From positions 62,001 through 126,000 of the forward strand of contig DATMZF010000054.1 of assembly GCA_035560555.1 (NCBI GenBank): DNA of 64,000 nt. The letters are read 5' to 3'. Origin of the DNA: UBA11090 sp035560555 (GTDB lineage: Bacteria; Spirochaetota; Spirochaetia; Treponematales; Rectinemataceae). Positions 1 through 7,975 of the stretch are shown piece by piece. The notes beneath the pieces are model-generated. The model was not told the DNA's origin. It saw only the letters and a list, made by a program, of their open reading frames with translations, and ran no database searches. Position 1 is the stretch's first letter. The number at the start of each line of letters is the position of its first letter. The translations under genes were made by a program, and so were the position numbers.

Positions 1-2
1 AA

Positions 3-449
3 GTCGAGATCGTGCTCAATGCCATCCGCTGCTCCAGACTCCTGGGCGAGACGACGCCCAAAGTGGCGATCCTCAGCGCCAACGAACTCGTGCTGCCGGG
101 CATAACCTCGGGAAGCGACGCGGCCGTTCTCTCGACCATGGCCAGGAGAGGGCAGATCGCCGGCGCGATCGTCGACGGGCCGATGGCCCTGGATTCGGCG
201 CTCTCTCCCCTCGCCTGCGAAAAGAAAGGCCTTCGCTTTTCGTTCACGCCTCCCGCCGATGTCCTGATCGCGCCTGACCTGGAGAGCGCGGCCATGCTGA
301 TCAAGGCGGCTGTCCACCTCGCCGGAGCCTCGGTGGGCGGGATTCTTTGGGGAACGAAGTGTCCGATCGTCCTCACCTCGCGCGCCGATTCCGATGAGGC
401 GAAATATCTTTCTCTCTGCGTCTGCAAACTGGCGGCGAGGGCGCGATGA
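3..449 (+). CDS. Phosphate acetyl/butyryltransferase family protein, C-terminal part (truncated by window edge)
   Basis: The frame is open from the first bases of the window with no start, so this is the 3' end of a longer gene. The visible 149 or so residues match the C-terminal half of phosphate butyryl/acetyltransferases: KVAILSANE near the start, a VDGPMALD segment, a Lys-rich turn, ADVLIAPDLESA, and a terminal PIVLTSRADS. Family members exchange phosphate and CoA on short acyl groups, and in fermenters they conserve energy as acyl phosphate. Its stop overlaps the start of the isomerase gene by four bases (ATGA), so the two are co-transcribed. The acyl substrate cannot be read from this fragment. 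Some members are encoded beside catabolic operons rather than a butyrate kinase, and no kinase is visible here. Confidence 0.75.
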   Translation, partial: VEIVLNAIRCSRLLGETTPKVAILSANELVLPGITSGSDAAVLSTMARRGQIAGAIVDGPMALDSALSPLACEKKGLRFSFTPPADVLIAPDLESAAMLIKAAVHLAGASVGGILWGTKCPIVLTSRADSDEAKYLSLCVCKLAARAR

Positions 450-1279
450 AAAAATCCTACATGTGGATCGACCCTTCCCTCACCCGAGACCATGCCATCA
501 CCGGCCTCGACTTGCCGCTCCCCGAAGCTTTGTCACGCATGAAAGGGCTTGGCTTTGATGGCGTCGAAGTCATGATTGGCGACCCTGACCTCTTCGATCG
601 GGATATTTTCGGCAAGGCTGTCCTGGCGCATGGCCTCGAGGTCAGCCAGCTGTGCACCGGCGAACTCTTCGGTTCCCTGAATCTCATGCTCAACAACCCC
701 GACGGCTCGGCCAGAAAGGCCGCGCTGAAGAAGGCCGAAAGCGTGGTCAGGCTGGCCGGCGGCCTGGGCCGCAAGGTAGGGATCGGGCGCTTTCGCGGAA
801 AAATATGGAATGGTGATGAGGCGTCTTCGCTCGAGGCGATGGCCGCATCCTTTTCCGCGCTCGACAGGCTCGCCGGCGAAGAGGGCGTGGAACTGCTTAT
901 CGAGCCCCTCAGGCCCGACATCTGCGACACGCTCAACACCGTATCGCAGGCATGCTCCTTCATGGACGCCGCCGGTCTTTCCAATTTCGGCTGGCTTCTG
1001 GACACCGATCACGTGGGGCTCGACCAAGAGCGGAGTATTATCGATCATAAGGGCAGGCTGGGTTTCGTGCACCTCGCTGACACCTTTCATGTCCCCATGG
1101 GCAAAGGAAAGATCGATTTCCCGCGATATTTCGAGCTGCTCGGGCGGCTGGAATACGCCGGCTACTGCAGCGTCGAGGTCTTCGGGGACAAGAAAAAGGG
1201 AGAATCCGTCTTTTTGGCCGAAATGGCCGAGAAACTTGAGAATTATATAGGTCACAACAATCGGGAAGGTAAGGTATGA
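446..1279 (+). CDS. Sugar phosphate isomerase/epimerase, xylose isomerase-like TIM barrel
   Basis: A 277-residue cytoplasmic TIM-barrel protein. Visible strand-end motifs are GFDGVEVMIG (about residues 36-45), LIEPLRPD (about 152), a DTDHVGLD metal-type site (about 185), FVHLADTFH (about 207) and SVEVFG near the C-terminus. The Glu, Asp, His and Glu ligands typical of the divalent metal site are therefore present. The family includes sugar, inosose and hydroxypyruvate isomerases and tagatose/erythrulose epimerases, and sequence alone does not pick one. It overlaps both neighbours by ATGA, placing it in one operon with the acyltransferase, the GntR regulator and the UxaA-type lyase. A role in isomerising a sugar acid or keto-sugar before dehydration is inferred. 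Confidence 0.8.
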   Translation: MKKSYMWIDPSLTRDHAITGLDLPLPEALSRMKGLGFDGVEVMIGDPDLFDRDIFGKAVLAHGLEVSQLCTGELFGSLNLMLNNPDGSARKAALKKAESVVRLAGGLGRKVGIGRFRGKIWNGDEASSLEAMAASFSALDRLAGEEGVELLIEPLRPDICDTLNTVSQACSFMDAAGLSNFGWLLDTDHVGLDQERSIIDHKGRLGFVHLADTFHVPMGKGKIDFPRYFELLGRLEYAGYCSVEVFGDKKKGESVFLAEMAEKLENYIGHNNREGKV

Positions 1280-1977
1280 ATATTGAACCCATTGAAGCGC
1301 AAAGCCTCGAAAAAGTCGTCTATCTGAATATAAAAAACAGGATCATCTCGCTTGAGATTCCGCCGGAAGAAACGCTCAATATCAACTCCCTCGCGGCCTC
1401 CCTTAACGTGAGCATCACGCCGGTGAGAGGCGCGCTGCAGCTGCTCGAAAGGGAAGACCTCATCCGGAGGATCCACAATAAGGGCTTCTTCGTCGCGCCC
1501 ATGACGAAGCTGGATTCCGAATATGTCTACGAAATGCGCCTCTCTCTCGAACTGCTCGCGCTGGAGAGAGCGATAGTCAATATCGATAAAAAAAAGCTGG
1601 ACAATCTCATCAAAAAAATGGTGGAACTCCTCGAGCTCCACGACAAGTCTCCCACAAGCCTTCCGTACGAACTCGATTACTCCCTCCACGATCTCATAAT
1701 CTCCTCATGCGGGAACCCATACCTGCAGCATACCTACGAAAGGCTGATGGCCAACATCCAGCGTTACCGCAATGTCATCAGGAAATTTTCGCCGCCCGAC
1801 GATATGAATTGGGTACGATCCGAACTCGAGCAGCATATTCAGATCGGCGAGCTTATATTGAAAGGCGACCTGGGCAGCGCGAAGGAGCTGCTCGCCCGCC
1901 ACATCAAGCATCTGATCTCGATCGTGAGCGAAAAGCTGTCGAATATAGCCTTCCCCATACCCATAACAAAGGAGTGA
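1276..1977 (+). CDS. GntR family transcriptional regulator, FCD domain
   Basis: A 233-residue FadR-subfamily repressor. The N-terminal winged helix spans about residues 10-75 (NINSLAASLNVSITPVRGAL, then a FFVAP wing). It is followed by an all-helical FCD ligand domain with the acidic/His pattern that binds a metal and a carboxylated effector (DYSLHDLI near residue 135, a late EQHIQI and ARHIKHL). FCD regulators usually respond to small organic or sugar acids, which fits control of the surrounding hydroxy-acid operon. It overlaps the isomerase gene by ATGA and lies 4 bases before the small UxaA subunit. Parts of the gene are clearly poorer in GC than its neighbours (21 G+C in the 60 bases from 1561 by hand count). 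Confidence 0.88.
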   Translation: MNIEPIEAQSLEKVVYLNIKNRIISLEIPPEETLNINSLAASLNVSITPVRGALQLLEREDLIRRIHNKGFFVAPMTKLDSEYVYEMRLSLELLALERAIVNIDKKKLDNLIKKMVELLELHDKSPTSLPYELDYSLHDLIISSCGNPYLQHTYERLMANIQRYRNVIRKFSPPDDMNWVRSELEQHIQIGELILKGDLGSAKELLARHIKHLISIVSEKLSNIAFPIPITKE

Positions 1978-1981
1978 AGCG

Positions 1982-2260
1982 ATGAAGCGCGGACTGATAA
2001 TGAATCGGCTCGACAATGTCGCCACCGTGCTGGACGATGTCGAGAAAAATGAAATCGTCTCGTGTAAGGGCTTGACCGATATCGTCGAACTGAAGGCCAG
2101 CGAAAAAATTTCGCGCGGCCACAAGATAGCGCTGTTGGCGATCCCCGCGGGCGCGGTCGTCGTGAAATATGGTTTTGAAATCGGGTATTCCCTCCGCGAA
2201 ATAGCGAAAGGCTCGTATGTTCACGTGCACAATGTGGGAAGCAAGAGAACGGAGGAATAA
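1982..2260 (+). CDS. UxaA family lyase, small SAF-domain subunit
   Basis: A 92-residue protein made of one SAF domain, the N-terminal part of altronate dehydratase (UxaA) and the alpha subunit of (2R)-sulfolactate sulfo-lyase (SuyA). Supporting features are the DNVATVLDDVEKNE opening, the GHKIALLAIPAGAVVVKYG core and a short C-terminus ending at VHVHNVG. In UxaA proper this domain is fused to the large catalytic part; here the two are separate genes joined stop-to-start (TAA then ATG). The split arrangement occurs in SuyAB and in many uncharacterised UxaA-type enzymes, so the substrate (a sugar acid or a sulfonated hydroxy acid) is open. The first ATG at 1982 and a second at 2000 are both possible starts. 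Confidence 0.8.
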   Translation: MKRGLIMNRLDNVATVLDDVEKNEIVSCKGLTDIVELKASEKISRGHKIALLAIPAGAVVVKYGFEIGYSLREIAKGSYVHVHNVGSKRTEE

Positions 2261-3445
2261 ATGATGAAGACATTATTCGGCTATCGCCGTCCCGACGGAA
2301 AAGTCGGCTTCCGCAACGTGACGCTCGTGATGCCCGTCGTCGCCTGCGTGAATCATATCGCTTCCCTGATCGCGAAGGACATTCCCGGCGCCGTGGCCGT
2401 CCACCACGAGGTAGGCTGCGCGCAGATTGGCGCCGACCATAGGCAGGCGTTCAGGACACTCTTGAATACGGGGCTAAATCCCAACGTGGGGGCCATCCTC
2501 CTCGTGGGCTTGGGATGCGAGAGGATCGATCCCCAGGAATTGGCCGCCGATCTGGCGAAGTCGGGAAAACCGGTCGAGTTCATCGTCACCCAAGAGCTGG
2601 GAGGCACCCTTTCGACCGTGAAGAGGGGAAAGGAAATCGTGTCGGCCATGGTCCGCGACCTCGCGGGCATGAAACGCGAAGAGGTCCGGCCCTCAAACAT
2701 CGTGCTCGGCGTCGAATGCGGAGGAAGCGATTTTTCGTCCAGCCTCTCATCCAATCCCGTGGTGGGCTACGTCGCGGACGAACTCTTCACCTTGGGCGGG
2801 CGCATCGTCCTTTCCGAGACCACGGAGGTCATAGGCACCGAGAGCATCCTCACCAAGCGCTGCGCCAGCCCCGAGATCGCCGCGAAGCTGGTGGACCGCA
2901 TCAAGAAGATGGTCGAGTACAGCCGCGGCGAGGATAGGGACGAGGTGGACGGCGTCGCCGTACCCAACAACATCTCCCCGGGAAACGTCAGGGGGGGCCT
3001 CACGACCATCGAGGAAAAATCGCTGGGCGCTATTTCCAAGGGCGGCTACACCTGCCCCATCGTCGGCGTCGTGGAATACGCCGAGATGGTGGGCTCGACG
3101 CCGGGCCTGTGGTTCATGGATTCGCCCGGCTACGATCCGGAATGCACGACGGGGCTCATGGCCTGCGGCTGCAATCTCGTACTCTTCACCACCGGCCTCG
3201 GGACTCCCTTGGGCAATCCCGTCACGCCGATCATCAAGGTCACCGGCAACAGGAAAACCGCGTTGCGGATGAAAGACGATATCGACATAGACGTTTCCTC
3301 GATTCTCGAGGAAGGCGGCACCTTCGCGGAGGAGTCCGCGAAGATGATCGATTTTGTCGCGGACATCGCGAATGGAAGACTGACGAAATCGGAAGCCTTC
3401 GGCTACGCCGACTTCGGCATCACCAGGATCGGCCCCCGCCTCTGA
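2261..3445 (+). CDS. UxaA family lyase, large catalytic subunit (altronate dehydratase / sulfolactate sulfo-lyase type)
   Basis: A 394-residue cytoplasmic protein matching the C-terminal catalytic region of altronate/galactarate dehydratases and SuyB. It starts FGYRRPDGKVGFRN, carries HEVGCAQIGADH (about residues 48-59), LVGLGCE, a GVECGGSDFSS segment (about 150) and a late GLMACGCNLVLFTTG (about 293). The conserved Cys and His residues agree with the metal-dependent lyase mechanism of the family. It directly follows the SAF subunit, with a double ATG at 2261 and 2264. With the Ldh2-type dehydrogenase downstream, it probably converts a hydroxylated acid into a keto acid by loss of water, or of sulfite if it is SuyB. 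The choice between these cannot be made by eye. Confidence 0.8.
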   Translation: MMKTLFGYRRPDGKVGFRNVTLVMPVVACVNHIASLIAKDIPGAVAVHHEVGCAQIGADHRQAFRTLLNTGLNPNVGAILLVGLGCERIDPQELAADLAKSGKPVEFIVTQELGGTLSTVKRGKEIVSAMVRDLAGMKREEVRPSNIVLGVECGGSDFSSSLSSNPVVGYVADELFTLGGRIVLSETTEVIGTESILTKRCASPEIAAKLVDRIKKMVEYSRGEDRDEVDGVAVPNNISPGNVRGGLTTIEEKSLGAISKGGYTCPIVGVVEYAEMVGSTPGLWFMDSPGYDPECTTGLMACGCNLVLFTTGLGTPLGNPVTPIIKVTGNRKTALRMKDDIDIDVSSILEEGGTFAEESAKMIDFVADIANGRLTKSEAFGYADFGITRIGPRL

Positions 3446-3512
3446 CCCGCGTCTATCGGGCGGCGGCATTTCGGGCTTCGGCGTCTCTGGCGCCCGCATT
3501 ACGGAGGAAACA

Positions 3513-4562
3513 TTGGAAGATATAGCGATCGATTTTGAAGAGCTTGTGAAGATTTCCGCCGCCGCTCTCCGGCGCGCCGGATTTCCGGCCGACAAGAGCG
3601 AGGAGGCGGCTCGCGTGCTAGCCGAGGCGGACTCAAGAGGGATCCGCTCCCATGGCGTCGTCCGCCTGACCCGCTATCTCAGCGAGGCGAAGCAGGGCTT
3701 CATCCGCCCCGAAGCCGAGCCCGAAATCGTCTTCGAGACGCCAGTCTCCCTCGTGGTGGACGGAAACAGGGGCTTGGGCCAGCACGTGTCGATCTTCGCC
3801 ATGGAACGCTGCATCGAGAAGGCCGAGGCAAGCTATATCTGCTTCGCCACCGTCAGGAATTCCAACCATTTCGGGATCGCGGGCTATTACTCGGAGCTGG
3901 CGCAGAAAAAAGGCATGATAGGAATCTCGATGACCAACACCTATCCTCTTGTCGTCCCCACCTTCGGAAGGGAAGCCATGCTCGGAACGAATCCCATCGC
4001 CGTCTGTATCCCCGGCACGAGGGTTCCCTTCCATATGGACATGGCGACGAGCGTAGTCCCGAGAGGCAAGATCGAAGTGAAGCTCCGCGCCGGACAGCCG
4101 ATACCGGAGGGTTGGGCCGTGGACGGGAATGGCTCCCGGACCACTGATTCCGAAGCCGTCATCCACAACTTCAACACCCACTCCTATGGCGGCATCCTGC
4201 CTTTAGGCGGGGAAGGCGAAGGATTCGGCGGCCATAAGGGATTCGGCCTGGCCACCCTCGTCGACCTGCTTTCCGCGGGCCTGTCGCTTGGACAGATGAG
4301 CCGCGACACCTACACCGACCAGGGGGGAGGCGTCTGCCATTTCTTCGGCGCCATCCGCATGGAAGCCTTCGGCGACGCCCGGGCCATACGCGCCGAGGTG
4401 CAGGATATCATGGACAGGCTCTGCGCCAGCCCCAAATCCTCGGGCCAGGATAAGATTTACTTCCACGGGGAGAAAGAAATGGCGGCGAGGGCGAATTCGA
4501 TGAAGGATGGCGTGCGGCTGCCGAAATCCCTTCTCGACGACATCGGCTCCCTCGCGGAATAG
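3513..4562 (+). CDS. Ldh2 family malate/L-lactate/sulfolactate-type dehydrogenase
   Basis: A 349-residue NAD(P)-dependent oxidoreductase of the malate/L-lactate dehydrogenase (Ldh2, YlbC/ComC) family, which is unrelated to Rossmann lactate dehydrogenases. Visible motifs are ADSRGIRSHGVVRLTRYL (about residues 30-47), TVRNSNHFGIAGYY (about 114) and GGHKGFGLATLVDLLSAG (about 238), which carry the catalytic His and Lys regions. The start is TTG at 3513, chosen because GGAGGAAACA sits just upstream and no ATG fits. Known family substrates include L-lactate, malate, sulfolactate, ureidoglycolate and 2,3-diketogulonate. The neighbouring lyase suggests it interconverts the hydroxy- and keto-acid forms of the same substrate. 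The stop codon lies inside a 12-base tandem duplication. Confidence 0.85.
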   Translation: MEDIAIDFEELVKISAAALRRAGFPADKSEEAARVLAEADSRGIRSHGVVRLTRYLSEAKQGFIRPEAEPEIVFETPVSLVVDGNRGLGQHVSIFAMERCIEKAEASYICFATVRNSNHFGIAGYYSELAQKKGMIGISMTNTYPLVVPTFGREAMLGTNPIAVCIPGTRVPFHMDMATSVVPRGKIEVKLRAGQPIPEGWAVDGNGSRTTDSEAVIHNFNTHSYGGILPLGGEGEGFGGHKGFGLATLVDLLSAGLSLGQMSRDTYTDQGGGVCHFFGAIRMEAFGDARAIRAEVQDIMDRLCASPKSSGQDKIYFHGEKEMAARANSMKDGVRLPKSLLDDIGSLAE

Positions 4563-4577
4563 TATGCGGAATAGTAT
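4554..4577 (+). repeat. 12-bp tandem duplication over the dehydrogenase stop codon
   Basis: The unit GCGGAATAGTAT occurs at 4554-4565 and again, identically, at 4566-4577. The first copy holds the real stop codon (TAG at 4560-4562), so the second lies in the spacer before the LarA gene. It looks like a simple slippage duplication and no function is apparent. Confidence 0.85.
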
Positions 4578-4621
4578 CCCGCGAAAGTTAATACAAATTT
4601 GACGTCGAAGGAATCGCGAAG

Positions 4622-5917
4622 ATGAATGCTGCGAAGATTCTCCCCAGATCCGAATTTTCTTCCATCGAGGTGAGGCTCGATTCCGCGAACTCGATCGTCC
4701 TCGACGGATCGGCCGCGAAATCGGCGCGTTTCGCGCAAAGCCTGCCAGGGCCGCTGCCAAGACAGGGCGCCGCCCTGCTCGGGGCTATCGACGAAGCCCT
4801 ATCTTCCCGTCACGGGCAGGCCCTCGAGGACATCGTCGACCCGCGAAAGCGCGTGATCTACGCCATCGACGACCACACAAGGGGAACCCCGACGGCTCCC
4901 ATCCTGGAGAGACTTCAGGAGCGGCTGAACGCCATGGGCCTATCGGACGCGCAGACGATGATCCTGGTCTCGGCCGGCACGCACAGGCCGATGAACGAAA
5001 GGGAACTCCGCATGAAGGTCGGCGGGCTCTACGGCCGCGTGGAAATCATCCTGCATGACTGCATGAATTCCGGTGAACTGTACGAAGCCGGGATTATCGA
5101 TGGCATTCCCGTTCTTCTCAACAAGAACCTGAGGGACGCGGGCACGGTGATAGGCATCGGCAGCCTCGTGGCCCACAAGTTCTCAGGCTGGTCGGGCGGG
5201 GCCAAGATCGTATGTCCGGGCCTGACGGGTTACGAAACGATCTATCGCTGTCATTACAAATCCATCATCGAAGAGCACATCATCCCCGGACAGAAGGACA
5301 ACTGGTTCCGGGGATTCATCGACAGGATCGGCGATCTCGCTGGGCTGAAATACAGCGTCAACTGTATCCCCACGATCGGCGGCCTCGTGGGCGTCGTGGC
5401 GGGCGATCCCCATGCCGCCTTTGACAGAAGCGTCTCCATCGCCGAAGACTTCATGGCCACCGGCTTCGAAAAAAAACACGACCTGGTGGTGGTCTCGGCC
5501 TACCCCGCGACCACTGACCTGTGGCAGAGCGGCAAAGGCTTTTACAATGGGGACCTGCTCGTCAAGGACGGGGGAACCCTCGTCCTCGTCACGCCGCTCG
5601 ACGAAGGACTGGGTGACCACCCGGAGTTCATCTCTCTTCTCGAGAAAAGCCCCGCGGAAATCCTGGCTGTCCTCGATTCCGGGAAGCTTGAAGATCCCTT
5701 GGCGGCCGTGGCATCCTATGCCATCCGCCGCATCGGCGAGCGTTGCAGGCTTAGAATCGTGACGAGCAACCGATCGATCGTGGGACGAGACCTGCTGGGC
5801 GCGCCAATCTCGGGAGATATCGACAGCGCGACCGCCGAGGCTTTTCGGGATGGGGCTCGGGATCTCGCCGTTGCCAATGACAGCTATATCCTCCCCAAAA
5901 CGCTTGTCGAAGGCTGA
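4622..5917 (+). CDS. LarA family nickel-pincer racemase/epimerase (lactate racemase homologue)
   Basis: A 431-residue protein with the LarA (DUF2088) signatures. DDHTRGTPTAPIL sits near residue 82, VSAGTHRPMNERE (the catalytic-His region) near 118, and a VAHKFSGWSGGAKIVCPG segment (second His and the Lys region that holds the pincer nucleotide) near 181. LarA homologues racemise or epimerise alpha-hydroxy acids with a Ni-pincer nucleotide made by LarB, LarC and LarE. None of those three genes is in the window, so the cofactor must be made elsewhere. Position between an Ldh2 dehydrogenase and an amidohydrolase suggests it sets the stereochemistry of the hydroxy acid used by the operon. GAAGGAATCGCGAAG precedes the ATG. 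Confidence 0.85.
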   Translation: MNAAKILPRSEFSSIEVRLDSANSIVLDGSAAKSARFAQSLPGPLPRQGAALLGAIDEALSSRHGQALEDIVDPRKRVIYAIDDHTRGTPTAPILERLQERLNAMGLSDAQTMILVSAGTHRPMNERELRMKVGGLYGRVEIILHDCMNSGELYEAGIIDGIPVLLNKNLRDAGTVIGIGSLVAHKFSGWSGGAKIVCPGLTGYETIYRCHYKSIIEEHIIPGQKDNWFRGFIDRIGDLAGLKYSVNCIPTIGGLVGVVAGDPHAAFDRSVSIAEDFMATGFEKKHDLVVVSAYPATTDLWQSGKGFYNGDLLVKDGGTLVLVTPLDEGLGDHPEFISLLEKSPAEILAVLDSGKLEDPLAAVASYAIRRIGERCRLRIVTSNRSIVGRDLLGAPISGDIDSATAEAFRDGARDLAVANDSYILPKTLVEG

Positions 5918-5956
5918 TCCAACGAGGCATTATCCAGCATACAGGAGCGCGCGAAC

Positions 5957-7150
5957 ATGAAACCGAGCTTGCCAGGAAAAATCGTCGACAGGATCCACGA
6001 GATGGCGCCGTCCATGATCCGGCTGCGCCATAGATTGCATGGCCTGCCGGAGCTGAAATTCGAAGAGCGCGGGACGATGGCCATCATCAGGGATTTCGCG
6101 GCCGGCTGCGGCGTCGAGCTGATGGAACCGCTCATCGGAACCGACACGGTGGCCCTTCTCCGGGGAGGACGGCCCGGACCGACCGTGCTTCTGCGGGCCG
6201 ATATCGACGCGCTTCCGATTCAGGATTGTTCCGGCAGGCCCTGGAGCTCGGCCGCTCAAGGAAGGTCACACGCCTGCGGACACGACGGCCATATGGCCAT
6301 GCTGCTCGGCGCCATGAAGGTCGCGGGCGAATTCGCGAGTGACCTCGCGGGCAACATCCGCTTCGTTTTCCAGCCGGCCGAGGAGGAAATAGGCGGAGGC
6401 AAGGCGCTTATCGAAAAAGGACTGCTCGAGCTTGAGCCCAAGGCCAACGTCGCCTTCGCCTTCCATGGATGGAGCGGCCTCCCCGCGGGGAAGATCAGCT
6501 GCGCTCCCGGTCCGGCGATGGCGGCCGCGGATAGTTTTTCGATCACGATAAAGGGAAAAGGCGGACACGGGGGCATGCCTCACGAGGCGATAGATCCGGT
6601 GGTGGCCGCTGCCCAGTCCATAATCGCGCTGCAGACGATAGCGTCGCGCAACGTCGATCCGCTGAAGCCCGTCGTCATCTCCGTCTGCTCGCTTCACGGG
6701 GGGAGCACGCGCAACGTAATTCCCGACGAAGTGGTTCTCGAGGGGACGATACGCTATTTCGACAAAGAACTTCGGGACTATCTCCGCGATAAAATGCGGT
6801 CGGTCGTCTCCAACACCTGCGCCGCCCTGGGCTGCGCGAACGTCTTCACCCTCTTCGAAGGCTATATTCCGACGATCAACGACAGGAAAAGCGCGGAAAC
6901 GGCGCGATCCATCATCATTTCGACCATGGGCGAAGCCGCGTGGTCCGAAGACTTCATACCCTCGATGGGGACCGAGGACTTCGCCTATTACCTGGACAGG
7001 ATTCCCGGAGCCTTCATGAGGCTGGGATTGGGAAAGGACTGGCCCAGGCTCCACAACCCCGCCTTCGATTTCAACGACCAGGCGCTGGAGGCGGGGATGA
7101 CGGCGCTCCTAGCCCTCGCTTTTGGATACGACGAGGCTTCGAAACGATAG
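5957..7150 (+). CDS. M20 family metallo-amidohydrolase (amidohydrolase/aminoacylase type)
   Basis: A 397-residue M20D peptidase-family hydrolase, like IAA-amino acid hydrolases and N-acyl amino acid amidohydrolases. It opens with RLRHRLHGLPELKFEE, has SHACGHDGHMAMLLGAM (about residues 103-119) with the Cys and His metal ligands, FQPAEEEIGGG (about 137), GKGGHGGMPHEAIDP in the lid domain, and a late SMGTEDFAYY ligand segment. It releases an acyl group or an amino acid from an amide. It lies 39 bases after larA on the same strand and is probably the last gene of the operon, since the next gene is convergent. No hairpin-plus-T-run terminator is visible in the 39-base convergent gap. The actual amide substrate is unknown. 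Confidence 0.85.
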   Translation: MKPSLPGKIVDRIHEMAPSMIRLRHRLHGLPELKFEERGTMAIIRDFAAGCGVELMEPLIGTDTVALLRGGRPGPTVLLRADIDALPIQDCSGRPWSSAAQGRSHACGHDGHMAMLLGAMKVAGEFASDLAGNIRFVFQPAEEEIGGGKALIEKGLLELEPKANVAFAFHGWSGLPAGKISCAPGPAMAAADSFSITIKGKGGHGGMPHEAIDPVVAAAQSIIALQTIASRNVDPLKPVVISVCSLHGGSTRNVIPDEVVLEGTIRYFDKELRDYLRDKMRSVVSNTCAALGCANVFTLFEGYIPTINDRKSAETARSIIISTMGEAAWSEDFIPSMGTEDFAYYLDRIPGAFMRLGLGKDWPRLHNPAFDFNDQALEAGMTALLALAFGYDEASKR

Positions 7151-7189
7151 CGCGCGAACAGCGTCGGCGCCTCGCCATGCGGTTTGTCC

Positions 7190-7960
7190 TCAGCGCACGG
7201 GATTCACGAGCCGGCCTATGCCCTCGATCTCGACGGCGACCTCGTCTCCCGCCCGCATAGGCCCCACGCCCGAAGGAGTGCCCGTCATGATGATGTCGCC
7301 AGGCTCGAGGGTCATTATCGCCGAAAGATATTCGATGAGTTTCGGCACCGCGAAGATAAGGTTGGCGGTATTGGACGACTGTTTCGCCTGGCCGTTGAGA
7401 AAGGTTTGGATCTTGAGCGACGAAGGATCCAATTCAGTCTCGATCCATGGGCCGAAAGGCAGGAAGCTGTCGAATGATTTGGACATGGTCCACTGCCCTT
7501 CCTTGGGCTGAAGATCGCGCGCGGTGACGTCGTTGCCGCAGGTGTAGCCGAGTATATAGCCGGAGGCTTCGGCGGCCGGCACGTTCTTCGCCTTCTTCCC
7601 GATCACGACGACGAATTCGCCCTCAAACTCCACCTGTCCGGACATGGCCGGCCGCTCGATGTAGTCGAGAGGAGCGATGACAGCTGTCGAAGGTTTGATG
7701 AAAAAGACGGGAGTCTTGGGAATGGCGAGCCCGAACTCCACCGCGTGGTCGCGGTAGTTGAGGCCGATGCAGAGGGCTTTGCGGGGCATGCATGGCGAGA
7801 GAAGCTTCACGGCCGACAGGGGGACGGCGGCTTCGGACGCTTCGAATGCTCCGGACGCTTCGAAGGCGCCGAAAGGCGTGCCGGCGGCGATTCGAATCAT
7901 GGATCCTTCGAGGATGCCATAAGTTTCCTTGGCTTCATGGAGGAAACGGACGATTTTCAT
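7190..7960 (-). CDS. Fumarylacetoacetate hydrolase (FAH) family protein
   Basis: A 256-residue FAH-fold enzyme. The metal-site region reads VEFEGEFVVVIGK (about residues 115-127) and GNDVTARDLQ (about 147), and the C-terminus has IMTGTPSGVGPM. A GLNYRDHAVEFG motif lies near residue 68. The family includes hydrolases, decarboxylases and tautomerases acting on 2-keto or acylpyruvate-type compounds such as oxaloacetate. The ATG at 7960 is preceded by GGAAGGAG. It follows psuG by 15 bases on the same strand, so it is the third gene of the pseudouridine operon. Psu operons do not usually need such an enzyme, so its role there is open. Confidence 0.85.
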   Translation of the reverse strand: MKIVRFLHEAKETYGILEGSMIRIAAGTPFGAFEASGAFEASEAAVPLSAVKLLSPCMPRKALCIGLNYRDHAVEFGLAIPKTPVFFIKPSTAVIAPLDYIERPAMSGQVEFEGEFVVVIGKKAKNVPAAEASGYILGYTCGNDVTARDLQPKEGQWTMSKSFDSFLPFGPWIETELDPSSLKIQTFLNGQAKQSSNTANLIFAVPKLIEYLSAIMTLEPGDIIMTGTPSGVGPMRAGDEVAVEIEGIGRLVNPVR

Positions 7961-7975
7961 GAAAGACTCCTTCCT

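Noticed and set aside
2..4562. Assigning suyA, suyB and comC (sulfolactate pathway) to the first operon
   Set aside because: Domain families fit, but UxaA and Ldh2 families are too broad, and no sulfite exporter or sulfonate transporter is visible. It is kept only as one hypothesis.
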